DNA of 64,000 nt from Rhodococcus sp. IEGM 1379 (GTDB taxonomy: Bacteria; Actinomycetota; Actinomycetes; Mycobacteriales; Mycobacteriaceae), in contig NZ_JASHKR010000019.1 in the NCBI RefSeq assembly GCF_030056815.1, positions 1 through 64,000 of the forward strand, given 5' to 3'. The notes beneath the pieces are model-generated. The model did no database searches, had not been told where the DNA came from, and worked only from the letters and a program-made list of their open reading frames with translations. This document shows positions 35,775-44,548 of the stretch, one piece after another (the first letter of the stretch is position 1; every line of letters starts with the position of its first letter). The translations under genes were made by a program, and so were the position numbers.

Positions 35775-37009
35775 AGCCCCAATTGTTCGTCGAGCCAGTC
35801 GAACATTCGCTGATCGGTGAGGCGTCGGGCCATCGGCTGGCAGTGAAGGTTTGCGCCCTCGGCGGCCGTGAAAGGAACAACGGTGGTGGATCCACCGGAC
35901 AGTTCGGCGAGGCGAGACGATTGCCCCGGCCAGAACTGTTCGCCTTCGGGATCGGTGATCAGCATGGGCGTGGTGATGGAGCCGGCCACATGCTCGAGGC
36001 GGTACTTCCGGACCTCGGCGAGAGTGTTGTAGTAACCCTCCGTCAGATACGGCCGGGAGCGAAACCGCCAGGTGCGAGCAGTATCTTTCGACGCCCTCAT
36101 CCCCATCGCCATCTCGCGGTCGAAAGCATCGGCTTTGCCCTCGTCCAGCAGATTCTGCATTCCCCGCGGTATGTGCTTGAGCCACGACGCCGACACATCG
36201 ACTACGCCGGGATCGGCGACAGCGGCGGCGATCCGATGCTCGAACGCCAATGCCTGTGGAACCCAGTAACCGCCCTGGCTTATCCCGTAGATCGCCAACT
36301 TCGACGCGTCGACGTCCGGGCGGTTGACGAGAAAATCGACGACGGGAGTGATTACCGTTTCCCAATCGTGGCGGAACGGAACATTGTGCTCGAAGAGCAT
36401 GGACTGCTGGCCGGGTCCGTCGAACATCAGGACGTTGTAGCCGCGCTCCAGAGCGCCGCTGCCGCCGCTGACCCACATCGAACTGATGGGACCGTCGCTG
36501 CCGTTCACCATGATGAGCGTCGGCCGTCGTACATCTCCGGGTGGGCGGAAGAAGTAGCCCGGCAGCGTGATGTCCTCGTACGGAATCCGGACGCGCTCGA
36601 CGGGTTGCGCCGTGGTGTCGACAAAACGATCCCAAGCCTGCCGGTGGTGCCTGAATGTGGGGACCAGGACCGAGTCGTCGCGCAGGCCGTCGACGGCATT
36701 GACTGCGACGCCGAAGTACGACGCTGCCCGCAGGTACCCATTCGATGCACTGCGCAGGTGCCCGGCGTGCGCAGACGCTTCGGCTTGCTCGAAGATTCGT
36801 GATCCGAGATCGAACCAGGCCTCGTACCAACCTTCGTGGTCTTTGTCGCCGATGTTGGTGATGGCCGAGAGTACTTCTCCGGTATCAGTGGCGCCATACG
36901 TGGCTTGTCCGAGCAGTATTCGCAGTTCGTAGTCGAAAGACTCGTTGCGATAGAACCCGGTGGTAAACGCCTGATGGGGGTGGGAGAAGAGCGACGACGC
37001 AAGAGACAT
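35771..37009 (-). CDS. Alpha/beta hydrolase, FrsA / 2,6-dihydroxypseudooxynicotine-hydrolase-like
   Basis: About 412 residues. A helical N-terminal domain (residues about 1-140: GWYEAWFDLGSRIFEQAEAS, RAASYFGVAVNAVD) precedes the hydrolase core: IPYEDITLPGYFFRP, LIMVNGSDGPISSMW, nucleophile elbow IYGISQGGYWVP, Asp in LITDPEGEQFWPGQ and His in AEGANLHCQPM. This architecture is shared with C-C bond hydrolases of pseudooxynicotine degradation and with FrsA. ATG 37009, with AAAGGTG just upstream, is preferred to GTG 37015. Substrate unknown. Confidence 0.8.
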   Translation of the reverse strand: MSLASSLFSHPHQAFTTGFYRNESFDYELRILLGQATYGATDTGEVLSAITNIGDKDHEGWYEAWFDLGSRIFEQAEASAHAGHLRSASNGYLRAASYFGVAVNAVDGLRDDSVLVPTFRHHRQAWDRFVDTTAQPVERVRIPYEDITLPGYFFRPPGDVRRPTLIMVNGSDGPISSMWVSGGSGALERGYNVLMFDGPGQQSMLFEHNVPFRHDWETVITPVVDFLVNRPDVDASKLAIYGISQGGYWVPQALAFEHRIAAAVADPGVVDVSASWLKHIPRGMQNLLDEGKADAFDREMAMGMRASKDTARTWRFRSRPYLTEGYYNTLAEVRKYRLEHVAGSITTPMLITDPEGEQFWPGQSSRLAELSGGSTTVVPFTAAEGANLHCQPMARRLTDQRMFDWLDEQLGL

Positions 37010-37081
37010 GGGCACACCTTTGGTAGGTCCGTCTATTCCAGGATCGCCCGAAACCGCTGTGTCAAAACCTTTTCTATCGCT

Positions 37082-37129
37082 GTGACCCTTTCCTAACGCC
37101 GTGACCCTTTCCTAACGCCGTGACACTGC
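37082..37129. repeat. 19-bp tandem repeat spanning the DUF998 gene stop codon
   Basis: GTGACCCTTTCCTAACGCC occurs at 37082-37100 and, unchanged, at 37101-37119, with a partial third GTGAC at 37120. The CTA at 37112-37114 is the (minus-strand) TAG stop of the DUF998 gene, so one unit covers the stop and the other duplicates it downstream. Confidence 0.9.
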
Positions 37130-37771
37130 AAACCCCAGCGTGCATAGCCACAACGACATACCCAGAACCTGTGCGCGTTGAGCAATTCCCAAGCCCAGGT
37201 TACCGCCGCCGGCTAGTTCTATCCCGTTGGTTGTCAACATCCATACCGTCGCAAGGGAAGTCGCGATCAAGATGCCCAGCCCGAACGTGCGCAGCGACGG
37301 GTATTCGCGGTAACGGAATGCGCCAACCGTAAAGGCGATCATTGCGATAAAGATCGCGAAAACCGCTACGCTGCTGGTCAACGCATGAATGTGATGCAAT
37401 TGGGGGAGTAGTCCGCCCGGTGCGCTTGCCTCACAACTCGCCCCGGAACACTCCAGTGGAAACGAGGCGTCGGCGACGGTGGCAATGCCGAACACTGCCA
37501 GCGCTACCCATCCCGTGACGTATAGCTTGCGCCGTGGAGTCGTGAGTAGTCCCAGCGCCGCTGCCACCAACATCAAACAGGCAGACAGGATGTCGGCGTT
37601 GCTGAATACGTCGCGATACTTCTGATTTGCGGCATCGAGTTCACTGAGAAATGACGTCACGGGATCAAGTCCGGTCGGGAGGAAGAATTCGAGAATCCAC
37701 GACGAATAGACAATTCCACCGAGTGCCAGCGCGACCGCCAAACCCCATCGCGCCCCGTTGCGTTGCTTCAC
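37112..37771 (-). CDS. DUF998 integral membrane protein
   Basis: A 219-residue protein with about six membrane segments. The N-terminal SSWILEFFLPTGLDPVTSFL plus SELDAANQKYRDVFSNADIL is typical of DUF998. An extracytoplasmic loop has two cysteines (FPLECSGASCEAS) that could form a disulfide, followed by LHHIHALTSS. No catalytic role is known for the family. It lies 9 bp downstream of the vsr stop on the same strand, so it might be read from the restriction-cassette promoter. Confidence 0.8.
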   Translation of the reverse strand: MKQRNGARWGLAVALALGGIVYSSWILEFFLPTGLDPVTSFLSELDAANQKYRDVFSNADILSACLMLVAAALGLLTTPRRKLYVTGWVALAVFGIATVADASFPLECSGASCEASAPGGLLPQLHHIHALTSSVAVFAIFIAMIAFTVGAFRYREYPSLRTFGLGILIATSLATVWMLTTNGIELAGGGNLGLGIAQRAQVLGMSLWLCTLGFAVSRR

Positions 37772-37780
37772 ACTGCGAGC

Positions 37781-38185
37781 TTACGGACTGGTCAATGCAT
37801 TCTGGACGCGATCGGCCGCAGTCAATGGGTCTTCGTGTTCCCAAATTCGGATCACGGTCCAGCCCAGTTCGCCCAGTCGCGCATCGGTATCACGGTCCCG
37901 AACAACGTTGGCTGCCAACTTGTCCGCCCACCACTGCGCATTGTTCTTCGGGAACGTCGCGTGCTGCGGGCAGCAGTGCCAGAAGCAGCCGTCCACGAAC
38001 ACTGCCACTTTGCGACGCGGAAAAACCAGATCGGCCCGTCGGCGAATGCCTTTGGCGGGAGCTCGATCCACGAAGTACCGAAGGCCGCGCCGGTGGAGTT
38101 CGCGTCGCAGTGCGAGTTCGGGTTTGGTGTCGCGGCGACGCTGCACGCTCATTCGAGCGCTGGTCACAGGATCTGTCGCAGGCAC
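37781..38185 (-). CDS. vsr: Very short patch repair endonuclease
   Basis: A 134-residue Vsr protein. It nicks 5' of the T in T:G mismatches that arise when 5-methylcytosine deaminates in the partner methylase's site. Family motifs: VQRRRDTKPELALRRELHRR, RADLVFPRRKVAVFVDGCFW followed by HCCPQHATFPKNN (the metal/catalytic Asp and zinc Cys/His residues), and LGELGWTVIRIWEHE. It is last in a methylase-endonuclease-vsr run, 9 bp after the endonuclease stop. Confidence 0.93.
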   Translation of the reverse strand: MPATDPVTSARMSVQRRRDTKPELALRRELHRRGLRYFVDRAPAKGIRRRADLVFPRRKVAVFVDGCFWHCCPQHATFPKNNAQWWADKLAANVVRDRDTDARLGELGWTVIRIWEHEDPLTAADRVQNALTSP

Positions 38186-38194
38186 CGCCGTACC

Positions 38195-39052
38195 TCAACC
38201 GTCGGAGTCTTCGCTGTCGTCCGGGTCTGACCACGTCGGTGCAAACCTGTTGCGACGCTCCACTTCACCGTGAACGACGGTCACAAAATCGTTGAACGAC
38301 AACGTTTGGCTTTCCGTCGGGCGGCCGTTCCGTGGAGGCGGCTCGTCGACGTCGAAAAACCTTACTGCGCCATCGCTTTCGTACAGGCCGATGTAGACCT
38401 TTTCGAAGAGGTCGTAGCGGGTGTCCTCGGCGCCGAGATCGACCCACGCCTTCCCCGGGACGCCGACAACGGCACGCTTGCCGCGTCCGGAACGCTTCGA
38501 CAGTGTGGTGACGTGGTGGGCAAACGAGGATTTTCCGGTGTCGCTGGTCTTGGTGGGATCGCCGTCATCGCACGTGGCATACGGTTCGAACATGACGGCC
38601 ACCAGCACGCTGTACGGCTGACGTTGATGCAAAACCATTGCCTCGCCGCGCAATTCGTGATCGTTGCGGACGATGTTCTTGGTCCATCGGCCCAGCTTCT
38701 TGCTACCGGGACTGTAATCCTGGAAGTTGTACGTCTTGATCGACACGCACAGAATTAGACCGAGGGTGGGGTCGAGTGCCTTGACGTCCAAGCGCTTTCG
38801 GCCTTTGGCGACGTCGACCGTCGCTTCCTGGCCTTCGCCCGACGCGGTCGGAGTGATGTTGGGGTACAGCGGCCGCAGGGCATCGGCGACGGTCTGTGCC
38901 AACTGGTTGGATAACCGCTGTGCGTAGTTTTTCTTTTCGCCGCGATCGGCATCGGCGGCAGGTTTGTCGCCGGCGAGTTGCAGTGCGTCCCAGAGGGGTT
39001 CGTGTTCCGGTGTGGAAAACAGAGTGTCAGGCTCGGGAAACAATTCGTTCAT
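38195..39052 (-). CDS. Putative type II restriction endonuclease
   Basis: A 285-residue protein whose ATG overlaps the methylase stop by four bases (ATGA). It resembles no common housekeeping family. The stretch GRKRLDVKALDPTLGLILCV followed by SIKTYNF is compatible with a PD-(D/E)xK nuclease core (Asp, then a strand with Ser-Ile-Lys), and ELFPEPDTLFSTPEHEPLWD is the N-terminus. The acidic C-terminus ends DDSEDSDG. Its place between a cytosine methylase and vsr is the main reason for the call; the recognition site is unknown. The frame upstream to 39238 lies inside the methylase and is not used. Confidence 0.7.
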   Translation of the reverse strand: MNELFPEPDTLFSTPEHEPLWDALQLAGDKPAADADRGEKKNYAQRLSNQLAQTVADALRPLYPNITPTASGEGQEATVDVAKGRKRLDVKALDPTLGLILCVSIKTYNFQDYSPGSKKLGRWTKNIVRNDHELRGEAMVLHQRQPYSVLVAVMFEPYATCDDGDPTKTSDTGKSSFAHHVTTLSKRSGRGKRAVVGVPGKAWVDLGAEDTRYDLFEKVYIGLYESDGAVRFFDVDEPPPRNGRPTESQTLSFNDFVTVVHGEVERRNRFAPTWSDPDDSEDSDG

Positions 39053-40227
39053 GCGACGGCCTCGGGGTATCCGCCCATCCGTTCGAGGTGACTTTCGACG
39101 TCCTCGATGAATCCGGGAATGAAGCGGAGGTTGCCCATCCGGGCGCGCTTGAGGAAACCGGCGGTAGCCCGAGCAGAGAGCAAACGTGTGTCTTCGAGGA
39201 AACCGCTCAGATCTTCGTACTCGTCCTGGACCGGCCAAGTCGAGGTATGGACGCGGAAGGCTTGACGGTTGCGGCCCCAGGCGGCACTGGGCCAGGCATC
39301 GCCGGGTTCCAGGGGGGTCTCGCTACTGGCGTCGTACTGGATGGGATCGTTCAACCGGCTGCCTACCCACGACGCCATCCGCACACTCACGGCATTGCCG
39401 ACGAGCTTCCAACGGTGACTGTGGCGCAGACCAGGGACGTCGACCGACGGCAGCGTCCAGTCGGGATCAAAACCTTGCAGACGCTCGGCGTCGACGAGAC
39501 CTGGCGTGACGATTTCACCCGAAGGCAATCGGACGGCGGGCTGGCTGGGAATTCCGATGGACGATCCGCCCTTGAGCGTTGGGACGGCATTGACGGCCCA
39601 GCCGAGGCCGCGGGTGCCTTCAGTCCAGTAGAAACCGCACGGGAAGTCGGCGGGATCGCCGCCGAGTCGCTCACCAGCGTCCTGGCCGAAGAGGATTTCA
39701 CGAGGGTCTTCGGTGCGTGAGGCAATCATGATCACGCGCTGGCGGCGCTGTGGCAGGCCGAATGCCCGGGCGTCGACAACCCGGTAGGCCCACGTGTAAC
39801 CGAGGTCTTCGAGGGCGTCGGTGATGTGACGCATGGCAGCGCCCTTGCTGAGCTGCAGCATGAAGGGAACGTTTTCGATGACCAGCCATCGCGGGCCCTT
39901 TTTACGTTTGACCAGTCGAAATACTTCGTCGACCAGGCCGGAACGGGCGCCCGTGATTCCTGCCGTCTTGCCGGCTTGGGAGAGGTCCTGGCAGGGGAAG
40001 CCTGCGGCAACTAGGTCGATGTTCGCGGGGAGCGCACGGAGTTTCGTGACATCACCGTGCAAGGGGACATCCGAGAAACGGGAGCGGAGAACCGCCTGGG
40101 CGCCGGGATCGATTTCACACAGCAGTTCGGTGTTCCACCCATGTTCCGACAGGCCCAACTCGAGCCCGCCGATACCGGCAAACAACCCCACCATGCTTCG
40201 CGACGACGTCACAGCACCCTTCCTCAC
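39049..40227 (-). CDS. DNA (cytosine-5)-methyltransferase of a type II R-M system
   Basis: A 392-residue m5C methylase. Motif I is VGLFAGIGGLELGLSEHGWN, motif IV carries the catalytic Cys in AAGFPCQDLSQAG, motif VI is WLVIENVPFML, motif VIII is GLPQRRQRVIMIAS, and motif X is WKLVGNAVSVRMASWVG. It is first in the cassette, protecting DNA before the endonuclease is made by translational coupling. A C-terminal extension of about 75 residues follows motif X (ARATAGFLKRARMGNLRFIP). About 215 bp upstream separate it from the next gene and must hold its promoter. Confidence 0.93.
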   Translation of the reverse strand: MRKGAVTSSRSMVGLFAGIGGLELGLSEHGWNTELLCEIDPGAQAVLRSRFSDVPLHGDVTKLRALPANIDLVAAGFPCQDLSQAGKTAGITGARSGLVDEVFRLVKRKKGPRWLVIENVPFMLQLSKGAAMRHITDALEDLGYTWAYRVVDARAFGLPQRRQRVIMIASRTEDPREILFGQDAGERLGGDPADFPCGFYWTEGTRGLGWAVNAVPTLKGGSSIGIPSQPAVRLPSGEIVTPGLVDAERLQGFDPDWTLPSVDVPGLRHSHRWKLVGNAVSVRMASWVGSRLNDPIQYDASSETPLEPGDAWPSAAWGRNRQAFRVHTSTWPVQDEYEDLSGFLEDTRLLSARATAGFLKRARMGNLRFIPGFIEDVESHLERMGGYPEAVA

Positions 40228-40442
40228 GAACCGACCTTAAGCACGTTACTCGAGAAGTCCGACAGCTTTTGCCAAAGGTTTTCCCGATCAGGCGTTCAGC
40301 CCCTCTCGGAAGCCGAATCGGGCTGTGAATCGGCTTACATACGTGGTCGTTGTTCACCGATCGCATCGGAAAAGGTCCCTGATCCTCGGCAATAATCCAC
40401 ACCAGCAGTGCTCTGTGGGCCTTCGTCCATTACCGTGGTCGG

Positions 40443-41030
40443 GTGAGCATCCAACCTTCCGGTAGCGCGTCCTGGCCTGCGGTATTGACCTGGCAGGCCC
40501 ACAATGCTCCGCGTATGGAGTCGGTTCGTGTGCAGTTGAACGGCAACCGCATCAAGGCCTCGGGCCGGATTATCGGGGGCGCTTGCAGCGAACATCCCGC
40601 GTTCAGTGCGTCATATGACCTGGTCACAGACGAAGCTGGTGTCACGCGCAGGCTCTCGGTGCGCACGGCTCTCGCGGCCGGTGAGCGTCAGATGTCGATC
40701 AGTCGCGACGAAGAAGGCACCTGGATGGTGGAGAACGGCGCCCACCATCAGCGGTCGTCATTCGACGGCGCGCTTGATGTCGACGTGATCCTCAGCCCGT
40801 TCTTCAACACCCTCCCCATCCGCCGCTTCGGTTTGCAGAACAACACCGACGACGTGGAGGTTCCGGTTGTGTACGTCAACCTGCTGGATCTGCGTGTCGA
40901 GGGCGCCACCATCACCTACAGCAGTGGCGTCGACGGCATCAGCGTCATGTCCCCGGTGTCCAGTTCCACAGTGTCCGTGGACCATGACGGTTTCATCCTC
41001 GACTATCCGGGTCTGGCTGCTCGGATCTAA
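40443..41030 (+). CDS. Putative glycolipid-binding domain protein (PF06475 type)
   Basis: A 195-residue beta-rich soluble protein. VLTWQAHNAPRMESVRVQLN at the start, then SYDLVTDEAGVTRRLSVRTA, DVDVILSPFFNTLPIRRFGL and VPVVYVNLLDLRVEG, are typical of the DUF1089/putative glycolipid-binding family; no enzymatic residues are known. It corresponds in position to Rv3755c beside tyrA. The start codon is GTG at 40443. It converges with tyrA, whose stop is 7 bp away. Confidence 0.8.
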   Translation: MSIQPSGSASWPAVLTWQAHNAPRMESVRVQLNGNRIKASGRIIGGACSEHPAFSASYDLVTDEAGVTRRLSVRTALAAGERQMSISRDEEGTWMVENGAHHQRSSFDGALDVDVILSPFFNTLPIRRFGLQNNTDDVEVPVVYVNLLDLRVEGATITYSSGVDGISVMSPVSSSTVSVDHDGFILDYPGLAARI

Positions 41031-41036
41031 ACGGAG

Positions 41037-41990
41037 CTAGTGGCTCCGACGGATAACGCCACCACGACGTCCGGCGTCGCGCATCCCATCGATCCAACCG
41101 GGTTCTCCGACGCTTACGTCGGTGATGTCCCAGCGTTCCTGCGATTCGTAGGCTCCTCGCGCAGCAAATCCCGCGTCGACGAGTTCTGCCGTCGAGCCAT
41201 TTTCGTGGAGATCGATTCGCGCGCGCTGCAGTAGTTCGAGTGCTTCGTCCAGTGCGATCAGCAGGGCGTCGCGGTTGCCCTCGCACATCGCACGCACCAG
41301 TCCCGGTGCGCTGCCGGCCACACGGGTGCCGTCGCGGAACGATCCGGCGGCCAGTCCGAGAGCGAGTTCACCGCCTGCTGCGCCGGTGATCGCCAAGGTT
41401 TCGGCCAGCAGATGTGGCAGATGCGAAATCCGTGCCACAGCCCGGTCATGTTCGAGGGACTCGGCTGGAACGACCACCGAACCGCAATCGAGAGCCAGGT
41501 CCGCAACCTGTGTCCACACGTCGGCGTCGACGCCTTCGTCGGTTGCCACGACCCAGACGGCGTCGGTGAAGAGGTCCGCATCGCCCACTGCCCAGCCTGA
41601 GGCCGAGGTTCCGGTCATGGGATGGCCGCCCACAAAACGCGCACCCAGACCACGGCGCTCGACGGCAGCCTTCACCTCACCTTTCACGCTGACGACGTCG
41701 GTGATCGGGTTGTTCGGGGCGTGCGACGCAATGGCTTCGAGGGTGGCGTCGACCGCCGGCATCGGGACGGCGATCACGATGATCGCACTGGTAGCGTGCG
41801 CTTTCCGAAGAACGGCAGTCAGATCGGTTTGGGCGTCGAAACCGTCCGCACGGGCGGCTTCAGCCGACTCGGCAGAACGGTTGTAGCCCCACACCTGGCG
41901 ACCTGAGCGCGCAGCGGCCCGCAGCAGCGAACCACCGATCAAACCGAGGCCGAGAACGCAGACGGGAGGGGCGGAAACTGTCGCAGGCAC
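41037..41990 (-). CDS. tyrA: Prephenate dehydrogenase
   Basis: A 317-residue enzyme oxidising prephenate to 4-hydroxyphenylpyruvate with NAD(P), on the tyrosine pathway. The Rossmann motif is VLGLGLIGGSLLRAAARSG. TDVVSVKGEV and VGGHPMTGTSASGW (catalytic His) follow, then HDRAVARISHLPHLLAETLA. No ACT regulatory domain is attached. The position beside the tRNA deaminase pair matches Rv3754. With pat at 32 kb it completes the last two steps to tyrosine. Confidence 0.93.
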   Translation of the reverse strand: MPATVSAPPVCVLGLGLIGGSLLRAAARSGRQVWGYNRSAESAEAARADGFDAQTDLTAVLRKAHATSAIIVIAVPMPAVDATLEAIASHAPNNPITDVVSVKGEVKAAVERRGLGARFVGGHPMTGTSASGWAVGDADLFTDAVWVVATDEGVDADVWTQVADLALDCGSVVVPAESLEHDRAVARISHLPHLLAETLAITGAAGGELALGLAAGSFRDGTRVAGSAPGLVRAMCEGNRDALLIALDEALELLQRARIDLHENGSTAELVDAGFAARGAYESQERWDITDVSVGEPGWIDGMRDAGRRGGVIRRSH

Positions 41991-42079
41991 TCGTTCAGGT
42001 TGGCATATCCGGACTGGAACTTCGCTACCTGGCAGGTACGGACTTCACTACCTCGCACTTGCCGGGCTACCGTTGCGCC

Positions 42080-42619
42080 ATGGGTGCACAGCGCGCGAGT
42101 AACAAGAGCGCCTCCTCGAATCAGTCGGAGGAGTTCGAAGGCTTCGGGTTGGCGGTGGTAAGTGAAGAAGGAAAGTGGACGGTCAAGCCGTTGACTTCCG
42201 CAGCCTTGACGTCACTGGCGACTGCCGAAACCGAACTCCGCGAGCTTCGTAGCTCCGGTGCAGTCTTCGGTCTTCTCGACGTCGACGACGAGTTCTTCAT
42301 CATTTTGCGTCCCGCGCCGACGGGTACGCATCTGTTGATTTCCGATGCGACCGCAGCCATCGACTACGACATTGCGGCCGACGTACTCGACGCACTCAAC
42401 GTCGAGATCCCCGATATCGATCCGGACGAGCTCGACAGCGTGGAACCCTGGGCAGAAGGGGATTTGTCGGTTCTGGCTGATCTGGGATTGCCGGAACCCG
42501 TCCTCTCAATTATCTCGGCCGACACCGATCTGTACCCCGACGAGCAGTTGACGATGATCGCTCAGCGACTCGGATTCGAATCCGAATTCTCAGCTGCGCT
42601 CGACAAACTTCCTCGGTAG
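42080..42619 (+). CDS. tRNA adenosine deaminase-associated protein (Rv3753c type)
   Basis: A 179-residue acidic protein of an actinobacterial family always found before tadA. The N-terminal segment FEGFGLAVVSEEGKWTVKPL, the middle FGLLDVDDEFFIILRPAPTG, and the Asp/Glu-rich EIPDIDPDELDSVEPWAEGD are visible. No catalytic motif is known. ATG 42080 was chosen over an in-frame codon at 42059 because family members begin with a short polar segment. Its TAG abuts the ATG of tadA with no gap, indicating coupling. Confidence 0.85.
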   Translation: MGAQRASNKSASSNQSEEFEGFGLAVVSEEGKWTVKPLTSAALTSLATAETELRELRSSGAVFGLLDVDDEFFIILRPAPTGTHLLISDATAAIDYDIAADVLDALNVEIPDIDPDELDSVEPWAEGDLSVLADLGLPEPVLSIISADTDLYPDEQLTMIAQRLGFESEFSAALDKLPR

Positions 42620-43081
42620 ATGTCTCTCGCTGACGATCAGCGCATGATCCGTGTGGCCATCGATGCCGCACTCGGTGCGTCGGACGCCGATGTTCCCGTG
42701 GGCGCCGTGGTCTTCGATGCCGACGGCGTCGAGGTTGCTCGCGCGGCCAATGCGCGTGAAGCGTCGTCCGATCCCACCGCGCATGCCGAGATTCTGGCTT
42801 TGCGGGCTGCCGCACGCGTGTACGGCGACGGCTGGCGTCTGGAAGGTGCGACGCTCGCCGTCACACTCGAACCCTGCACGATGTGTGCCGGAGCCTTGGT
42901 ACTTGCTCGTGTTTCTCGCGTCGTTTTCGGTGCGTGGGAACCCAAAACCGGGGCCGTCGGGTCGCTGTGGGACGTGGTTCGGGACAGAAGATTGACCTAC
43001 CGTCCGCAGGTGCGCGGCGGGGTCCTCGAGGACGAATGCGCTGGGCTTTTGGAGGATTTTTTCCGCGAGCATCGGTCCTGA
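42620..43081 (+). CDS. tadA: tRNA(adenosine34) deaminase
   Basis: A 153-residue zinc deaminase that converts A34 of tRNA-Arg(ACG) to inosine. The zinc His and catalytic Glu are in TAHAEILALR, the two zinc cysteines in LEPCTMCAGAL, and ARVSRVVFGAWEPKTGAVGS follows. Its substrate tRNA is encoded 8 kb upstream at 34369. Confidence 0.93.
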   Translation: MSLADDQRMIRVAIDAALGASDADVPVGAVVFDADGVEVARAANAREASSDPTAHAEILALRAAARVYGDGWRLEGATLAVTLEPCTMCAGALVLARVSRVVFGAWEPKTGAVGSLWDVVRDRRLTYRPQVRGGVLEDECAGLLEDFFREHRS

Positions 43082-43222
43082 CACCGGTATTCCCGACGGA
43101 GATCAATTCCACATCGGGGTAGCCGGAACCGGATATCGAGGGCATGGTGGAGGCAGATGCTGTCACGGCATCGGCGAATTGCCGGAAGGTGATTTGTTCG
43201 CGTTCATTCGATGGGAGCACTC

Positions 43223-43414
43223 ATGGGAATCGCAGACAAAGCTCAGAACAAGGCAGAAGACCTCGGGGGCAAGGCCAAGGAAGCTGCAGGCGGTGCCACC
43301 GGAAACAAAGACCTCGAAAACGAAGGCAAGGCCGACCAGGTGAAATCCGCGGTCAAGGATGCTGGTGAGAAGGCCAAGGATGCTGCTTCCAGCATCAAGG
43401 ACAAGCTGACGTAA
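43223..43414 (+). CDS. CsbD-family stress-response protein
   Basis: A 63-residue hydrophilic protein, almost all Ala, Lys, Glu, Asp and Gly: MGIADKAQNKAEDLGGKAKE, then GNKDLENEGKADQVKSAVKD. This is the CsbD pattern, a general-stress family of unknown mechanism. ATG 43223 has a GGGAG site seven to eight bases upstream, so the in-frame ATG at 43211 is not needed. Confidence 0.88.
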   Translation: MGIADKAQNKAEDLGGKAKEAAGGATGNKDLENEGKADQVKSAVKDAGEKAKDAASSIKDKLT

Positions 43415-43470
43415 AGCCGCGTCACCTGGCGATTTTTATTCTCGGGGACACGTCCGGTAAAGTAACCAAC

Positions 43471-43561
43471 GGTGGCGTGTCCGAGCGGCCTAAGGAGCAC
43501 GCCTCGAAAGCGTGTGACGGGTAACCCCCGTCCGAGAGTTCAAATCTCTCCGCCACCGCCA
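43471..43561 (+). tRNA. tRNA-Ser (anticodon CGA)
   Basis: An acceptor stem GGTGGCG/CGCCACC, an anticodon loop CTCGAAA between CACGC and GCGTG (CGA), a class II variable arm, TPsiC AGTTCAAATCT, and encoded CCA. Confidence 0.97.
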
Positions 43562-43564
43562 AGA

Positions 43565-43600
43565 GTCCCCCGCCTGCTTATGCAGGTGGGGGACTTTTTT
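43565..43600 (+). terminator. Rho-independent terminator after tRNA-Ser(CGA)
   Basis: GTCCCCCGCCTGC pairs with GCAGGTGGGGGAC (one G-T wobble) around TTAT and is followed by TTTTTT. Nearly the same hairpin follows tRNA-Ser(TGA) at 26527. Confidence 0.93.
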
Positions 43601-43754
43601 GTGCGTTTTGTGCGCCCCCCTGATGGTGCGAACGACGCTTTCGTCGCCTCAGATGCGCCGAACGTACCGTTCGCTCGAGTTCGGAGGCACTTCACAGCGC
43701 TTTCCCAGCTAGGAACTCCTGACAATAGTTGAAGCTGCAACTAGCCTTGGGGTC

Positions 43755-44438
43755 ATGAAAAAAATATGGTGGATCGGCGGAGCTGTCGTCCTGATCGTGC
43801 TCGGCTTGCTCGTAGGGCCGTGGGCGTACGGAAAGTTCGTCGCCGAGGACGACGCCCCAGCTGCAGTGGTGTCCACTCAGGGGGCAGAAGCGGCGTCCGG
43901 ATCGATCGACGGCACATGGACGGTGGCGGCCGGTCAGGGTGACAACCAGACTTCTGCCGGATACACGGTGCACGAAGTGCTCAACGGGGCAAGTGTGACG
44001 GTTGTGGGTACCACCGGTGACGTGAGTGGCAACGCGACGATCGCGGGCGAGAAGCTCACCGCCGGAGAAATAACGGTGCAGGTCGCGACCATAGCGACGG
44101 ATTCGGGACGTCGCGACAGTCAGTTCACCGGCAATGTGATGGAAACCAGCACTTATCCCACCGCGACATTCACGATCAACTCGCCCGTCGACCTCTCTTC
44201 GGTGCCGACGGACGGAACGACCGCGACGGTGACTGTGCTGGGCACATTGACGCTCAAAGGAGTGTCCAAGCCCGTTTCCGTGGACATGACCGTTCTGCAT
44301 TCGGGTGACGCGCTGATCGCATCGGGCTCGATTCCGGTCACCTGGACGGATTTCGGTGTCGAGCCGCCTTCGCTCGGATTCGTCACGGTTGACGGCAGTG
44401 GCTCGGTGGATTTCCTGGTATCGCTCGCGGTGTCCTGA
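43755..44438 (+). CDS. YceI-family lipocalin-like protein, membrane-anchored
   Basis: A 227-residue protein. An N-terminal signal anchor (MKKIWWIGGAVVLIVLGLLV) puts the YceI beta-barrel outside the membrane: IDGTWTVAAGQGDNQTSAGY, DSRRDSQF-like region at 115-122, YPTATFTINSPVDLSS and TLTLKGVSKPVSVDM, ending WTDFGVEPPSLGFVTVDGS. YceI domains bind isoprenoid-like lipids. Role here unknown; it stands alone after the tRNA-Ser terminator. Confidence 0.88.
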   Translation: MKKIWWIGGAVVLIVLGLLVGPWAYGKFVAEDDAPAAVVSTQGAEAASGSIDGTWTVAAGQGDNQTSAGYTVHEVLNGASVTVVGTTGDVSGNATIAGEKLTAGEITVQVATIATDSGRRDSQFTGNVMETSTYPTATFTINSPVDLSSVPTDGTTATVTVLGTLTLKGVSKPVSVDMTVLHSGDALIASGSIPVTWTDFGVEPPSLGFVTVDGSGSVDFLVSLAVS

Positions 44439-44548
44439 TCCGGCCCGAGTGTGGGCGCGGAGGAGTCGCCAGGGAAGATTAAGGACATGTACTTGTTTCT
44501 TAACCGCTCGCGCGGATACGAGTGTTGTCGCTACGGGCAGCAGTTGTG

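Noticed and set aside
39053-39238. N-terminal extension of the restriction endonuclease
   Set aside because: It lies wholly inside the methylase gene and is Arg/Pro-rich; the ATGA overlap gives a natural start at 39052.
43472-43732. Protein-coding frame over tRNA-Ser(CGA)
   Set aside because: It is a translation of the tRNA and its terminator; the same artefact occurs at 26440-26724 over tRNA-Ser(TGA).
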